Below the pieces are notes generated by a model. It was not told where the DNA came from. It did not search any database and was given only the letters and a program-made list of their open reading frames with translations. From Voacanga thouarsii (Eukaryota > Streptophyta > Magnoliopsida > Gentianales > Apocynaceae), in contig JANUWF010002361.1 in the NCBI GenBank assembly GCA_026120185.1, positions 62,001-126,000 on the forward strand: a stretch of 64,000 bases of DNA, in the 5' to 3' direction. Made by a program: the position numbers and the translations under genes. Every line of letters starts with the position of its first letter. Within the stretch, counting starts at the first letter, position 1. Shown piece after piece: positions 46,679 through 57,930 of the stretch.

Positions 46679-48498
46679 GATGCAAATTATCTATATTTAA
46701 TGATAGAGAAAGTAGCTAACTATATATGCACATGTAATACAAATAATTAGGCCTTTAATTAGGTGTATAATAATTCACTATTTTACTCAAACTAATAGCC
46801 CCTACTATAAATTTAGGAAAGCCCGTTAGAAGCTTTCCTAGTGGACCAGTATCCCAGTTCCACAAGAATGGCCTTGGGTTTGCCCAACAAGCTACACTTA
46901 AGTTCAATGGCAGGTATACAAAACCAATTACATCAAATGTAAGTATTAGATCATTGGGTGATTAACATTTTTTAATCTTAAAGCCTTTAAGCTAATCCAA
47001 CCTTGCCTCTAATTTCTTCACGCTTGAGTTTGTCCAACCGAGATTAAAAAAAAAATTAGTTAAATCTAACCCATTGCTAAGGTATTTCATTCGATAGCTT
47101 AAATATGCACGATGCCAAGTAGGTTTGGGTTAGCCCAACAACCTGATCTCGAAAAAGAACTCCCATTCATACTATATTAATGGAATGTTTTAGGTTTAAT
47201 ATTAATTTGAGGGATTTGTAATTATTAGTGGTCTCATATATTGCCTGCATAATATCAATATATTCATACATCGCAAAATAATAACGTGGCTTGGTTATGG
47301 AATTTACTATATTAATTTCCTTGAGCCACAAAAGAAATTAATTTGGTCAATCCTAAGTGTTCATGCATGATCTAGGAAGAAAGTCTTACCATCCTCCTTT
47401 TTTGTTTTGATCACCTTCTCATTGACTTGTAATATATTCTAATTCTATCTAACCTACGTAATCTAATTACATAAAATGCAAATAAAGAAACCTCGAGTTA
47501 CATTCGAGGGGAGTTAGACGAGAAGAGAAATTACACAAGAAAAATAGATAAGACAAGACACGCATGCCCTATTTAATTCAAAACCAAATCTATAAAATGC
47601 ATGAACAATTTAATTAGGTCCATAGTCCATAACCAAACCACTATGCTAATTTTATGCTCAAAATAAAATTAAATATAGAAAATAATTCCAAAAATTATTT
47701 GGGAAAAATAGAATAAATTCTAAAATCAATGTTTTAGAAAATATATTAATTTCTAAAATCAGAATCTGGAAATTAACTCTGTTAGTCCCAAAACAAAATT
47801 TTGGGGAAAAAATTGGGTGGTGAATGGAAAAAGAAAAAATCGCGGGTCTTTTGTGAATAACTGAAAAAGAGAAACAAAAGAATTTTTTTTTTTTAAAATA
47901 AAATACATCCGCACTTGGCATTTCATATGCTAGCTGCGGTAGTAGTCTTTACAACCCAAGCCAGTCGTGGCTTATCAGAAGCCAATTGTGGCATGGGTAG
48001 TTTTTGTGCCTGGCTTGGGCAAAAACTCCTTTTTTTTCAATTTTTTTCGTGCAATTTTTCTGTTCGTCTTCTCTAGTGAGTATAGAAGACAACTCCTCTA
48101 TTCAATGCCAAAGAATAAAAATCTCTCCACTACCATCTTGTTCTCTATTGAAGAGACACTCTGTTCACTAGAAAACAAAACCAATTTATTTGCAAAAAGC
48201 AATTCACAAAAGTGTTTTCTTCATCGCAAAACCTTTTGGAAAATATATTTTCTAGGATCAACATATTTCTGTAACCCATAAAGATATGTAATCCATAAAT
48301 CCATAAACTACACGAAATAATTTCCAAAACTATTTTGAAAACGATTTTTACATATAAAAAATTGTAGTGGCTTTCAACACCTAATAAACTGTGTATTTAA
48401 AATACATAATGAAGCCTAAGTTCAGGAAAAAATTTCACAAAAGCATGCTTGAAACAATTTTTCATAGCATAATAACCCATTAAAACAACAAACATGGA
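46679..48498 (-). other. Copia 3 5' leader, noncoding
   Basis: About 1.8 kb, co-linear with the copia 2 leader and AT-rich, with the GC-rich cluster at 47925-48020. No conserved coding frame was found; frames 47658-47921 and 47967-48281 are low-complexity or unmatched. Confidence 0.75.
47925..48020. repeat. GC-rich nested hairpin in copia 3 leader
   Basis: CCCAAGCCAG (47955-47964) pairs perfectly with CTGGCTTGGG (48010-48019). Inside are AGCCA(gtcg)TGGCT and GCCA(att)GTGGC-type hairpins. The cluster lies 480-575 nt downstream of the PBS in the transcript. A run of 12 T lies beside it at about 47883. Confidence 0.82.
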
Positions 48499-48512
48499 GT
48501 CTTTAATACCAC
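48499..48512 (-). other. Copia 3 primer-binding site
   Basis: The minus strand after the LTR reads gtggtattaaagac, similar to TGGTATCAGAGC with two changes. Confidence 0.75.
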
Positions 48513-50215
48513 TGTTAGGAACTCCAGTCACTTATAATCAAATTAACTTAGTGCAAAAACTGAATTCCAATCCTAAGACCGCATGCTTGTGAATTAAAAT
48601 GGCAAAATAGCAATGGTCATGAGGTTTACCTTTGCATCATGAGGTTTCAAAAATCTTGTCTACGTTGATGGTATGATCTAAAAAATCGAGCAACCAACGA
48701 CCAAGTCCTCTTGTCTTGATGGTTCAAAACCGAGAACAGGATTATCTGTGATAGTAATCCACACAAGGTTTGAGCACTCACAAAAACCCACTCAGTTCTG
48801 TGCTAGAAGAACAATACAATGGCTAGGGTTTTGATTAGAGAAGAAAAAGAAGATGACACACACACAAAGAACTGATTTCTATGACTTGTATATAAAGGAA
48901 AACATTTTCCCTATTTCCTATAGGCTTTGTGATATTAACCAACTGCAACTAAGTCCTTCAAGATTTAATTCACCACAATTAAATCTTTGAAGTTAGAATA
49001 ATCGTAATTAGGCCCATGAATTATAACAAATTTATAATTCACCCATAATATTATTTTCTTCATGCAATCTACCCCATAATATTATTAAGTAATATATTGA
49101 GTACTCAAACCTTTATTGTTGTGACCTATTAGGTTTTTTTATCTATTAGTAGCAAAATATGAATTAATTCAAACATATCTAGAATTAATAATCCGTGATA
49201 ATTAGAATTAACTTATTAATTCTAATTAAGATTAATTTATTCATTAGATAATTAATAAATCCATATTCAGTAGATCATAAGTGGTATCTAGCAACACATC
49301 ATGACCACCTAAAAGTCTAGAAAGACAAGTAGCTTGATATGAACCTTTCAATAGCAAACAACACTGCAATAAACTCCTTTTACCAGACAATATCTCATTC
49401 GGTTTAGAGTATCAAATTAGTGAAGTCCTTCCAGAATATTAATTAATTCTGGCCCGAATATTTTAGTACGTATTCCCAGAATCTATTACTCATCGTGTGT
49501 ATTAATTGGAACTATTTTGAATATGCTATCACCCTATCCAAGGACTTCTCGAGTAGTTTTCTAACAAGTGGCCGTGAGATATTCAACCTTACTATTAGGA
49601 GTGGTAAATTCTTTATTGATCATCTCAACTACTTTCATTTATCTCGCATTGTACCCAATATCTATCCTATAGGCGGTCTTATCAGAACTCTAGAGATTAG
49701 AATCAAAGTACAATGCTTAGCAAACAAAGTATCTTTGATATCTCAAATCTATAGATACTTGTACATTTGTTATAATAAGATTCTATCACTGGCACTAAAT
49801 AATTATCCAAGTGATCATCTCATAGCTAGGCCATCCAATATATTTGTTCTAGTAACAAGCATCTACGTGTTAATTTTGAGTATTACAATACTCACGAATG
49901 TGAGAACCATTGCCTGATCAAATTAGAAAGTATAACATGTGCTAATCTTGATGCATTAATAATGTCCAATCTCATTAATACTATGACTAGGGGTAATTTA
50001 AGTACGAATACTATACAGTATGGTAGGAATCTCATATCATGATCTCTATCATGATTTTCTTACCACAGTATTGCACTTGGGACTTTATCTAGCAGTTATA
50101 TATTCACACAAAAGTATAAATATATTAAACTAAAAGATAATGAGGGCCTTGTATTATTAAATAAATGTATAATATACAAAATATATATGATTACCTCTAG
50201 GGCATAACACTAACA
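48513..50215 (-). mobile_element. Copia 3 5' LTR
   Basis: 1703 bp, tgttaggaactcc...cactaaca. Co-linear with 36785-38478. It ends next to the TSD copy atctt and then the copia 4 PBS region. Confidence 0.9.
48889..48896 (-). promoter_or_regulatory. Possible TATA box of copia 3 5' LTR
   Basis: The minus strand tttatatac lies about 1320 bp into the LTR, leaving a 380-bp transcribed tail. The other copia 3 LTR keeps ttatatag at the same place, and copia 2 LTRs have an AT-rich TATA-like motif there. Only position and sequence support it. Confidence 0.4.
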
Positions 50216-50238
50216 ATCTTTGCCATAAAACTAACATG

Positions 50239-50249
50239 GTGTAATACCA
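50239..50249 (-). other. Copia 4 primer-binding site
   Basis: The minus strand TGGTATTACAC lies 2 bp from the LTR end, similar to TGGTATCAGAGC. Its distance to the LTR equals that in copia 1. Confidence 0.65.
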
Positions 50250-50251
50250 TT

Positions 50252-52095
50252 TGCAAGTGGATCATGGCCAAAATGTACAGGCAGAAACCATCGAAAACAA
50301 GAAAAGTAAACAGCTGAAGCCTTTATACCTTTTTCTTTTTCGTATATGTGTTTAGGTTTGATACGGGTAAATGGAACGTTAATCTCTGCACTGAGTGACG
50401 ACTCCTATTATTGTCCAGCAAATCTTCTACTTCGGTGCATGAACGCAAACTTTTTTCACTCACGAAGTATTCCACTGCCTAATCTACCATCTATGACAAC
50501 AATTAGATTGTTTGCTAACGAGCAAAATCTAAGAAAACTACTTTTTGTCCTTGTTTTGGAACACAGAAAGCACGAATTCAGAAGAGACACAGAGAGAGTG
50601 AGATATGTTTGATATTTGTGCATCTCCTACACAACCAAACTCTGGATCACCTATAACTGAGCATATCCCTAGAAATCATTCAAAACCTACTAAGCTGATA
50701 GATACCTAGCTAGAGTAAAAAACTCCACTAGCCAATCCAGTCTACATGCTTAACTCGTGGACCATGCCCAAGAAAACATTGGGCTAAATATTATTATTTG
50801 TTTAACCTTAGACTTAATAAGCCCAACAAATAATAAATGTTAATTATATATTTTTGGTTCTAACAAAAGCCAAATAAATAATAAACAACCTAAATTAACC
50901 AGGCCTCATACCTAGTTTATGCTCAGGTTAATCTTTGATTATTCAAATTGGGCTCAAGCCCTGAATAATTCATTAACCAATTAAGCTAAATAAATAATTT
51001 TATCTCTCTAGACCAATTTTCTTTTATTCAAGCCCAATAAATCAAACTATCTAAATAAAATAAAATTCTCTTTAATAAAGACCATTTCCTCAATCCCAAA
51101 TTAATTCGGACTTACGGGCGACTCCAAAGACAAAAAAGACACATCATCCTTGGCTACTAAAATGACCAAAAGGCCCCTACAATAGTAATAGTTGTATTTT
51201 GTATTTTAAATATTTTCTAATATCACAATAAGAAACTATTGACCATAAGGACAATGTAACATAAGCAATGTCTCTGACCTACAGCTGTAATGATAAATAT
51301 ATCCCTCTACATAATATCGTACATTCAGAGAGGAAAATTGTACTAACACTTCTTTAAATAACATTTATCATCCTTAGACCTTTAGTACAATGATTCATGA
51401 CTTCTTAGAATGTTTTCGATTTTTAAGAGAACTACCCTAAAGCAAACATCTAAGTTATGTGTCCTCAAGGCCCTAGATTATTAGATCATTCAAACAGTCA
51501 CAAGAGGCGATATAACGTAGAAGCTATCTTGTACGAGTCTATCTTAACTAACTAGTCATATATACATATAAGTATATTGGTCCTACGATAGAACCTCAAC
51601 TATAGTATATCAAACTATACACTTCCAGTTTCCACTAAACCACCAATCCATATTCAAGTCGTAGGGTATAAGTTTATGCTGTAGTAGTAGTAGTCTAGAT
51701 TTCTACCATATGGTACTTTTAAAAACCACTATTATAGGTCTCGTTCTACGTATTCAAAATACGCTTATGTTATGAAGTAATAAGACTACTCACTGGCTAA
51801 AAGTAAGCCACTCCCCACCTGGAATTCACAACATAATAACCTTATCATGATGGAATTCTTATTCCCATCAACCTGTTAAGAATAATAGTTTATGTGTTAA
51901 GTAACCATGATCTATATTTTACTGTGAAAGACCTCCACTCACAAAGACCATTTACTTAAATACAATGGGTCTTTTCTAGTGAACTTGTGCGTAAAATAAA
52001 ATTCAAAAACACAAATAATTTACGAGAATAAAACTTTTATTAATTTAATTAAAATTACATGAGAAATACAGTCTTAGAGGGTATACATTCTAACA
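50252..52095 (-). mobile_element. Copia 4 5' LTR
   Basis: It starts tgcaagtgg and ends cattctaaca, about 1844 bp. The 3' half (about 51100-52095) follows the copia 1 LTR block by block ('ggctactaaaatgaccaaaa', 'atgtctctgacctacag', 'ggtctcgttctacgtattc', 'actactcactgg'). The 5' half is more diverged. Frame 50346-50612 has no domain support. Confidence 0.8.
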
Positions 52096-53058
52096 AAAAA
52101 TTTAGGTTAATCTTTATTCTATGATTGCTCATTTTGTCCTTATTTAGGGTGTGTAAATGTGGATTGAAGTAAAATAAAGAGAGAATAAAGTAAGGTAATA
52201 CAAAGATTGAAAATTCGTTATATATATCTTTACTAGGCCTTTGTGTTACCTTGTCTAATCCACAAAAATATAGAAAAATTTATGGAATAAGGTAATGGAA
52301 AAGCTGAAAAGGTATTATTATATATGTTTACTAGGCTTTTGTATTACCTTACTACAAGAAAAAGAAAAGATTTCAAAAGGCATTGAGATAATAAAGTGAG
52401 CTTATGGACCAATCCTACATTTGCCTATTTGGACTATGGTGGTTGGGAGATCATTGAACTTAGAATTAACTTATTAGGCCTAGCTTATATTAATCACACT
52501 ACTCGTTTTTGAAACCTAATGAATAAAAAAAAAAAACACCTTGAATGAGCATATATTTGTTTAACTTAAGTTCAATGGCTTTGATTATTTCTTTACTAAT
52601 TAGCTTGGGCAAATGGGTTTTGGACTTGATTCTTAAATCAAAAGGGAAATAATATCTTTATCGTCTTGGCCTACCTATATTCAAAGGTCTCATCCTATCT
52701 TGTGAAAAGAAACTTATTTGCTTGTGGTGATTTATGGTTTTCTTAAGGACATGCAAAGATTTAAGAGTTGGGTGTGTGATGGAATTCATCATACATACTT
52801 TTTTTTTTTCTTTGCTTCAATGCAGATAGATTCTTGTTTAAATCTTGTTTAAATCACCACTCACCACACCATTCTCATCTTATTTTTAATAGGAAATGGA
52901 AAAGATCAAGTGAAGATAAAAGGAAAAAGAGCAAGAAAGAAGAAGGAAGAAACTATGAGATGTGCAATGTGGTCCAAGAAGAAGGCAGCCTAAGAAATTT
53001 TCAGTTTCCTAGGCCGCCAGGTGAAAAGGAGAATTGTGTTTTGTCCAGAGAGTAGGCA
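52096..53058 (+). mobile_element. Probable Athila/Tat-type gypsy LTR region, left part
   Basis: A possible LTR start is tgattgctcattttgtc at 52122, similar in style to tgatatggcctaatttta at 61887. Segment 52200-52370 contains two copies of 'tttactaggc(c/t)tttgt(g/a)ttacctt', at about 52229 and 52327. From 52834 it is purine-rich and then enters the palindrome array. There is no protein family match to frame 52834-53055. Boundaries are uncertain. Confidence 0.4.
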
Positions 53059-55159
53059 TGTTGGGTATCTCAAGCTCGTATCCAATACGGCGCAACGGAA
53101 AATAAAACGAGATACCATCTCAGGACCCATCTATGTGTGAAAAACAAGACATAAAGATAATAAAGGTAACATCTTTTACCTTTGTTTGATCGTTCGAAGA
53201 ACAAAAATTTCTTCTTCAAGTTAAGGCGCGATCCAACAATCCTCTTGATCAACCACCACGTGAGTTGAATGTCTAACCCCTATAATCACAGTGTGTGATT
53301 ATCTCTAACAGTAATCCATACAGAAGAATACTTAAGAATCAAAATTTCCTGTACTAGCAGAAAAAGAAGACGGCTAGGGTTGTTTTGTTTTTCAGGAAAA
53401 ACGTGAAAAAGAGGGAAGAAGAAGCTGTTGTTTTCGTGTGACTAATCATATATGTCACATGAAATTCCCTTCCCAAAATTGAGAATTCTAATCCTATTAG
53501 AATTCCCCAATTGTAATTGGAAACATCAAGTTCTCACAATTACAACTAGGACCACAAATTATAACTAATTTTAATTTGTCCACAACAACTTCTCTTTCTT
53601 TCAATTAACCCTACTATGTTATCAAATAACATCTTGAGTATATAATCCTCTATTGTGTGTGACCTATTAGGTTTCCCAATCAATTGTTAACGAACATGAA
53701 TTAAGCCAAACGTCTTTGAGATTAATAATCCATAATTAATTAGAATTAATCTTATTAATTCTAATCAAGATTGGTTTATTAATTTATCAATTAATAAACT
53801 CATATTCTCATATCATGAGTGATATCTAGCAACACATCATGACCACCCAAGAGTCCAAGAAGTCAAGTGGCTTGACATGAACCCTTCAATAACAAACTTC
53901 AGTTCAATTAACTCTTTTCACTATACAATATCTCATTCGGTTTGTAGTACAGAATTAGTGCCAACTCCTTCCAGAATTAATTCTAGCCTGAATACACTAG
54001 TACTTGTACCAGGAACCCACTACTCTAGAAGTGTATCAATTTAAACTTTTTCCAATACACAATCGCCTTGGCCAAGGACTTTCCGAGTAGTAATTCCTAC
54101 AAGTGGCCGTGAGAAATTCACCCCTACTATTAGGAGTGGTGAATCCTTTATTAACCTTCTCAACTACTTTCGTTTACCTCATAATATACCCAATATCCAT
54201 CCCATAGGTAGCTCTCGATCGAGCTCCGGAGAATGGAATCAAAGTACAAAGCTCAGCAAACAAAGTACCTTGGAAATCTCAAGTCTAAGCATACTTGCAC
54301 GTTTGCTATATTGAGATTATATTACTAGCACTAAATAGTTATCCATGTGATTATTTCAAAGTTAGCTCATCTAATGAACTTGTTCCATTAACAAGCACCC
54401 ATATGTTAACTTTGAGTATTTCAATACCCACGGTTATGAGAACCACCGCCTGATCAAATCAGGAAGTCTAACACATGCTAGTCTTATCGCATTAATGATG
54501 TCTTGTCTCATTAATACTATGACTAGGGACTATTTAAGTACTAACACCATCCAATGTAGTAGGAATCTCATATCATGATTTCCTTAACACAGTGTTGTAC
54601 TAGGAACTTTATTGAATAGTTATATTATTTAAAGTAAACAAAAGAAACTATAAGATAAATAATGCATTTTTATTAAAATAAAATATGTCATATACAATGT
54701 ATAAGTGATTACTTCTAAGGCACAACACTAATAAGGTAGCCTAGGGAAAGTTCCTTAGACCGCTAGGTTTTGTGCACTTGCGTATATATTTCTAGAAATA
54801 AAGTAGCCCAGGGAAGTCCAGCTTTCCTAGGCCTCCAAGTACTTGGCTCATTTCCAAAATGTTAGCAACCCGTTGAACCGTAGCTTCCCTAGGCCGCCTA
54901 GTAGCTTTAGCTTCTTCAAAAAATTCCATAAACATGGTGGCCTGGGGAAGTCTAGCTTCCCCAGGCCATCTAGTTTGTGTAAACATTTATATATGTAGTT
55001 AAGTAGCGGCCTAGGGAAGTTGGACATCCCTTGACCGCCTAGTATTAAGCACTATTACGCTTAGTTTTTCTAAAAACTTGGCGGCCTAAGTTCCCTGGGC
55101 CACTTTAGCTTTGGAAAAACATGGCGGCCTAGGGAAATTCAATTTTCTTGGGCCTCCCA
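52984..55159. repeat. Array of GC-rich palindromes split by a solo LTR
   Basis: At least six imperfect units of a GGCGGCCTAGGGAAG...CTTCCCTAGGCCGCC palindrome. Clear ones are 52984-53018, 54735-54764, 54804-54836, 54939-54967 (perfect 12-bp arms, loop tctag), 55004-55038 and 55123-55159; half units lie near 54891 and 55080. Spacing is about 60-120 bp, with AT-rich spacers. The copia 2-type solo LTR (53059-54733) lies between the first two units. Confidence 0.85.
53059..54733 (-). mobile_element. Solo LTR of the copia 2 family
   Basis: tgttgggtatctc...cacaacactaata, 1675 bp, co-linear with the LTRs of copia 2. TSD aggca (53054-53058) against aggta (54734-54738), one mismatch. No internal sequence. 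It keeps the near-perfect AT palindrome near 53772-53799. Confidence 0.9.
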
Positions 55160-56289
55160 CTAATGAGGAAAGCAATGTTCTGAGCGAGTTTTCTAATTTT
55201 GCATGGAAAAACCTCTATATAATCACTTTGTACACTCAAAATCAAGGGAGGAGAGTTTAGAAAAGTCTAGTGTTTCTCTTAAGAACCCTAGTTCTTGTGA
55301 GTTTGAGTACCAAGAAGAGAGGAAGACCAAGAGATCTAGGGAAGAGGAATGGAGCTTAGTTGAAGATTTTAAGAGGAAGAAGAATGAGGGCTTATCTATA
55401 AGTCTGCCTTTTTATTCCTTTTGTAATACTACTGGTATTCTTGCACTAAGAACTGATTTTTAATTGTATTGAATGGTTATCCTCTGTTTTTGTGCTTGAG
55501 AATAATATATTTTCTTTAGATCTATTATTCTTGTTCTTAAGTATTTGGTTCTTTGAGCTTATTTGGTTATCTTGGTTGATTGGGATTTTATTGATATTTC
55601 AATTAATTGTTCTTTCTTAATGATTTCAAGAGATAAGGTTAGGGATAAGATACTTACTTAACTAGGTTAACATTTGCCATTTTCAATTAACCTAAGAAGG
55701 ATGTTGGAAATTAGGGCTAATAAACAAAGGTTTATGACATTGGGTAGAGATAGGGATTGTGTGTCCTTCAGATAGTTTGGGATGATAAGTAATAACTAAT
55801 ACACCTTTAGGTTGGGTGGGTTAGGTAGAGATACTAATTAATCGAATTTGGGGATAGAAATCTCATAACTCGAGGGATGGTGGGATTGACATATGATTCA
55901 CTTAGTGCTTAGAATTAGAAATTATAGGTCTAAGGGGTACTCATTTCTTAGGGCTTGAGTGGTTAACTTCCTTTTGTTATATAGGTTATTCTCTTTCTTA
56001 TTCCTTGGGAAAATTGTGACTCTCTCTTTTGTTCAAGAACATAACCTCTCTCCTACTGTATTTAGTTTTACACCTTGCATTTACTTTTGTCTAAATAATG
56101 AGAAGAGAAGGAAGTAGAATTGATAGCACCCATTCCCTAAGGTTCTTTAATACTTGTCAACAATACTAGGCTATATGATTGGTGCACTTGCCTATATATA
56201 TGTGTTGTGTAGTTCTAATTGACATTTTAATTATTAAAACTTGTGTGTATGTGTGGCACAATAACTTGAATTTTCTTTATATGCAAACA
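54739..56289 (+). mobile_element. Probable Athila/Tat-type gypsy LTR region, right part
   Basis: It continues the palindrome array to 55159, then a TATA-like site (55214-55222), a purine-rich segment and an AT-rich tail. Its style and short blocks ('aattaattgtt', 'cttgtt', 'gtgcacttg..tatatatgt' at 56184) resemble the LTR at 61887-63298. It passes without gag into gypsy pol at about 56290, so its relation to that pol is uncertain. Frame 55203-55463 has no recognised domain. Confidence 0.45.
55214..55222 (+). promoter_or_regulatory. Possible LTR TATA box
   Basis: CTATATAAT is followed about 25-30 bp later by CACTCAAAATC, a plant-like start region. It supports the view that this stretch is an LTR with its U3 upstream, including the palindrome array. 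Confidence 0.45.
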
Positions 56290-57300
56290 CACACAACAAT
56301 AATCAAAGACAAGAGTGAACAAAAAGAAAGAAAGTGGAGGGAAAAAAAAGTGAATTATTTTGCCAAAGAAATTAAGATCATTGATGCCATAGAAGTTAAG
56401 AAACTAATAATCACTCTTGTTTGCAAGGTTTCCTTTATTTCTACTAATGATTCCAATCTTTCTTTGTCTCGTGAAATTTTGGATATGATACAAGACCTTG
56501 AAGTTGTTTTCCCCGAGGAGATACATGGAGGATCTCCAGTATTAAGAGGTGTCAAGCATCAAATAATTTTTTTGCCCAGGGCCATCATTCCAAAAAGACT
56601 AGCATATAGAATTAATCCAGAGAAGGCCAAAGAGCTACAAAGACAAGTGGAAGAATTGCTTGAGAAGGGGTGTATGAGAGAGAAAGCATAAGTTCTTGTG
56701 TAGTCCCCATCCTCTTAGTACCTAAGAAAGATGGAATATGGAGGATATGCATGGATTGTAGTGCAATCAATAACATCACGATAAAATATCACTACTCCAT
56801 CGGAAGAGTAAATGACTTTTTTGATAAGTTGCATGAAGCTAGCATATTTTGATAATTTAACTTAAAATCTAACTGCCATCAAATAAGAATTAAGAATAGG
56901 AATGAAAAGCTGCTTTCAAATCTAAACAATGATTATATGAGTGACTTGTCATGTCATTTGGACTCTCTAATGTACCTAGTACATTTATACGATTGATGGA
57001 TCATGTCTTGAGATAATTTATTGGGAAATTTATTATTGTTTACTTTGATGATATGTTGAATTATACCAAGTCCTATCGAGTTCATGTTGGTCATCTTAGA
57101 AGTGTGCTAGTTACTCTTCGTAAGGATAGACTTTTTTGCAAATCTTGAAAATTGTTCTTTTTACTTAGAGACGATTACATTCTTGGGATATATTGTGAGT
57201 GTCAATGGTATTGAGATAGATGAGAGAAAATTTTAAGTAATTCAAAATTGGCCTACACCCGCTACCATTACCAACGTTAGAAGTTTCTATAGGCGCTTCA
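56290..57300 (+). pseudogene. Gypsy pol: pre-RT segment and reverse transcriptase
   Basis: Frame 56179-56691 reads NYFAKEIKI, LSREILDMIQDLEVVFPEEIHGGSPVLRGVKHQI, IPKRLAYRINPEKAKELQRQVEELLEKG. It continues in a second frame as SCVVPILLVPKKDGIWRICMDCSAINNITIKYHYSIGRVND, and YFDD is encoded at 57041-57052. This is a chromovirus-type Ty3/gypsy RT, with CRM or Galadriel most likely by motif; that is tentative. Gag and protease are absent upstream. At least three frame changes and several stops. Confidence 0.85.
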
Positions 57301-57930
57301 ACAAAAACTTTAGCATCCTAACTGTCTATTGACAGAAATTACGAAGAAAAGTATGGGATTTAGGCAGGGGAATTAACAAGAAAAGGCCTTTAATACTCTC
57401 AAGGACAAGTTGAATCAAGCCCTATTTGTTGCTTTGCTAAATTTTGAAAGGGAATTTGAAGTTGAATATGATGCAAGTGGATTTAGAATAGGAGTCGTAC
57501 TTGATGAATTAATAATTTATAAGGTGTACTAATTGATGAATTATTTCATTTTTTTAATACTTTTGAATTTCTAAATAACAATAACATAATGATAAAATTG
57601 AGGTAGATCTCTAAAAATTTGTATATTTGCCAATGATTGAAAATTAGAAGCTTTTTGGAGTGGCCCTAAAATATTCTACTTACGATAAGGAGATATATGC
57701 CTTAGTAAGGACTTTTGAATATTGGCAACACTATTTATCTCCCAAGAGATTTGTTATTCACACTAACCATAAATTTTTTAAGCATCTCAAAGGTAACAAA
57801 ATCTCAACAAGAGATATGCAAGGTGAATGGAGTTCATTGCAGCCTTTCCTTATATTGTCAAGTATGAGAAAGGTAAAGAAAACATTGCGGTAGATGCTCT
57901 TTCAAGAAGGTATACATTTCGTAATCCTTT
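57301..57930 (+). pseudogene. Gypsy RNase H
   Basis: 'FEVEYDASGF' type sequence with a catalytic Asp lies near 57460. A GIGVVL-like stretch follows, then frame 57660 with [45 protein letters not shown]. This contains the Glu and 'HTNH' in place of HSDH, so that catalytic Asp is lost. About 110 bp of AT-rich DNA near 57515-57640 separates the two halves, probably a small insertion. Confidence 0.8.

Larger units (their letters stand above)
36785..50215 (-). mobile_element. Copia 3: full-length Ty1/copia, degenerate, carrying solo LTR C
   Basis: LTRs are 36785-38478 (1694 bp) and 48513-50215 (1703 bp), tgttaagaactcc/tgttaggaactcc...cactaaca. The TSD is atgtt/atctt with one mismatch. PPT, RNase H, RT, integrase, protease, gag, leader and PBS follow in minus-strand order. 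Unit C splits gag. Net size is about 9.1 kb. Proteins and leader are closely related to copia 2, but the LTRs have diverged. Confidence 0.9.
3651..52095 (-). mobile_element. Copia 4: oldest Ty1/copia in the stack, remnant, interrupted
   Basis: Reading the minus strand from the right, the pieces are a 5' LTR (52095-50252), a PBS (about 50249-50239), the first leader bases to 50216, a 92-bp leader fragment (36784-36693), the rest of the leader (5799-4131) and gag (4130-3651). Copia 3 and copia 1 separate these pieces. Across both junctions the joined leader follows the order of the intact copia 1 leader: 'ttaacc', 'ctagta', 'gcttct', 'aaaac', 'catg' and 'atacca' near the PBS. Pol and the 3' LTR would lie left of unit E, outside the window. 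The base after the LTR at 52096 starts an A-run, so no TSD can be tested. Confidence 0.75.

Noticed and set aside
50346..50612. Possible host exon or small gene between copia 3 and the copia 4 LTR
   Set aside because: The region lies within the copia 4 LTR by its PBS and right end; no protein signature.
52984..55159. CRISPR-like array
   Set aside because: Spacers vary in length, the repeats are imperfect palindromes, the setting is a plant retrotransposon and no cas gene exists.
56355..56555. Minus-strand frame opposite gypsy RT
   Set aside because: Shadow of the plus-strand RT coding sequence.
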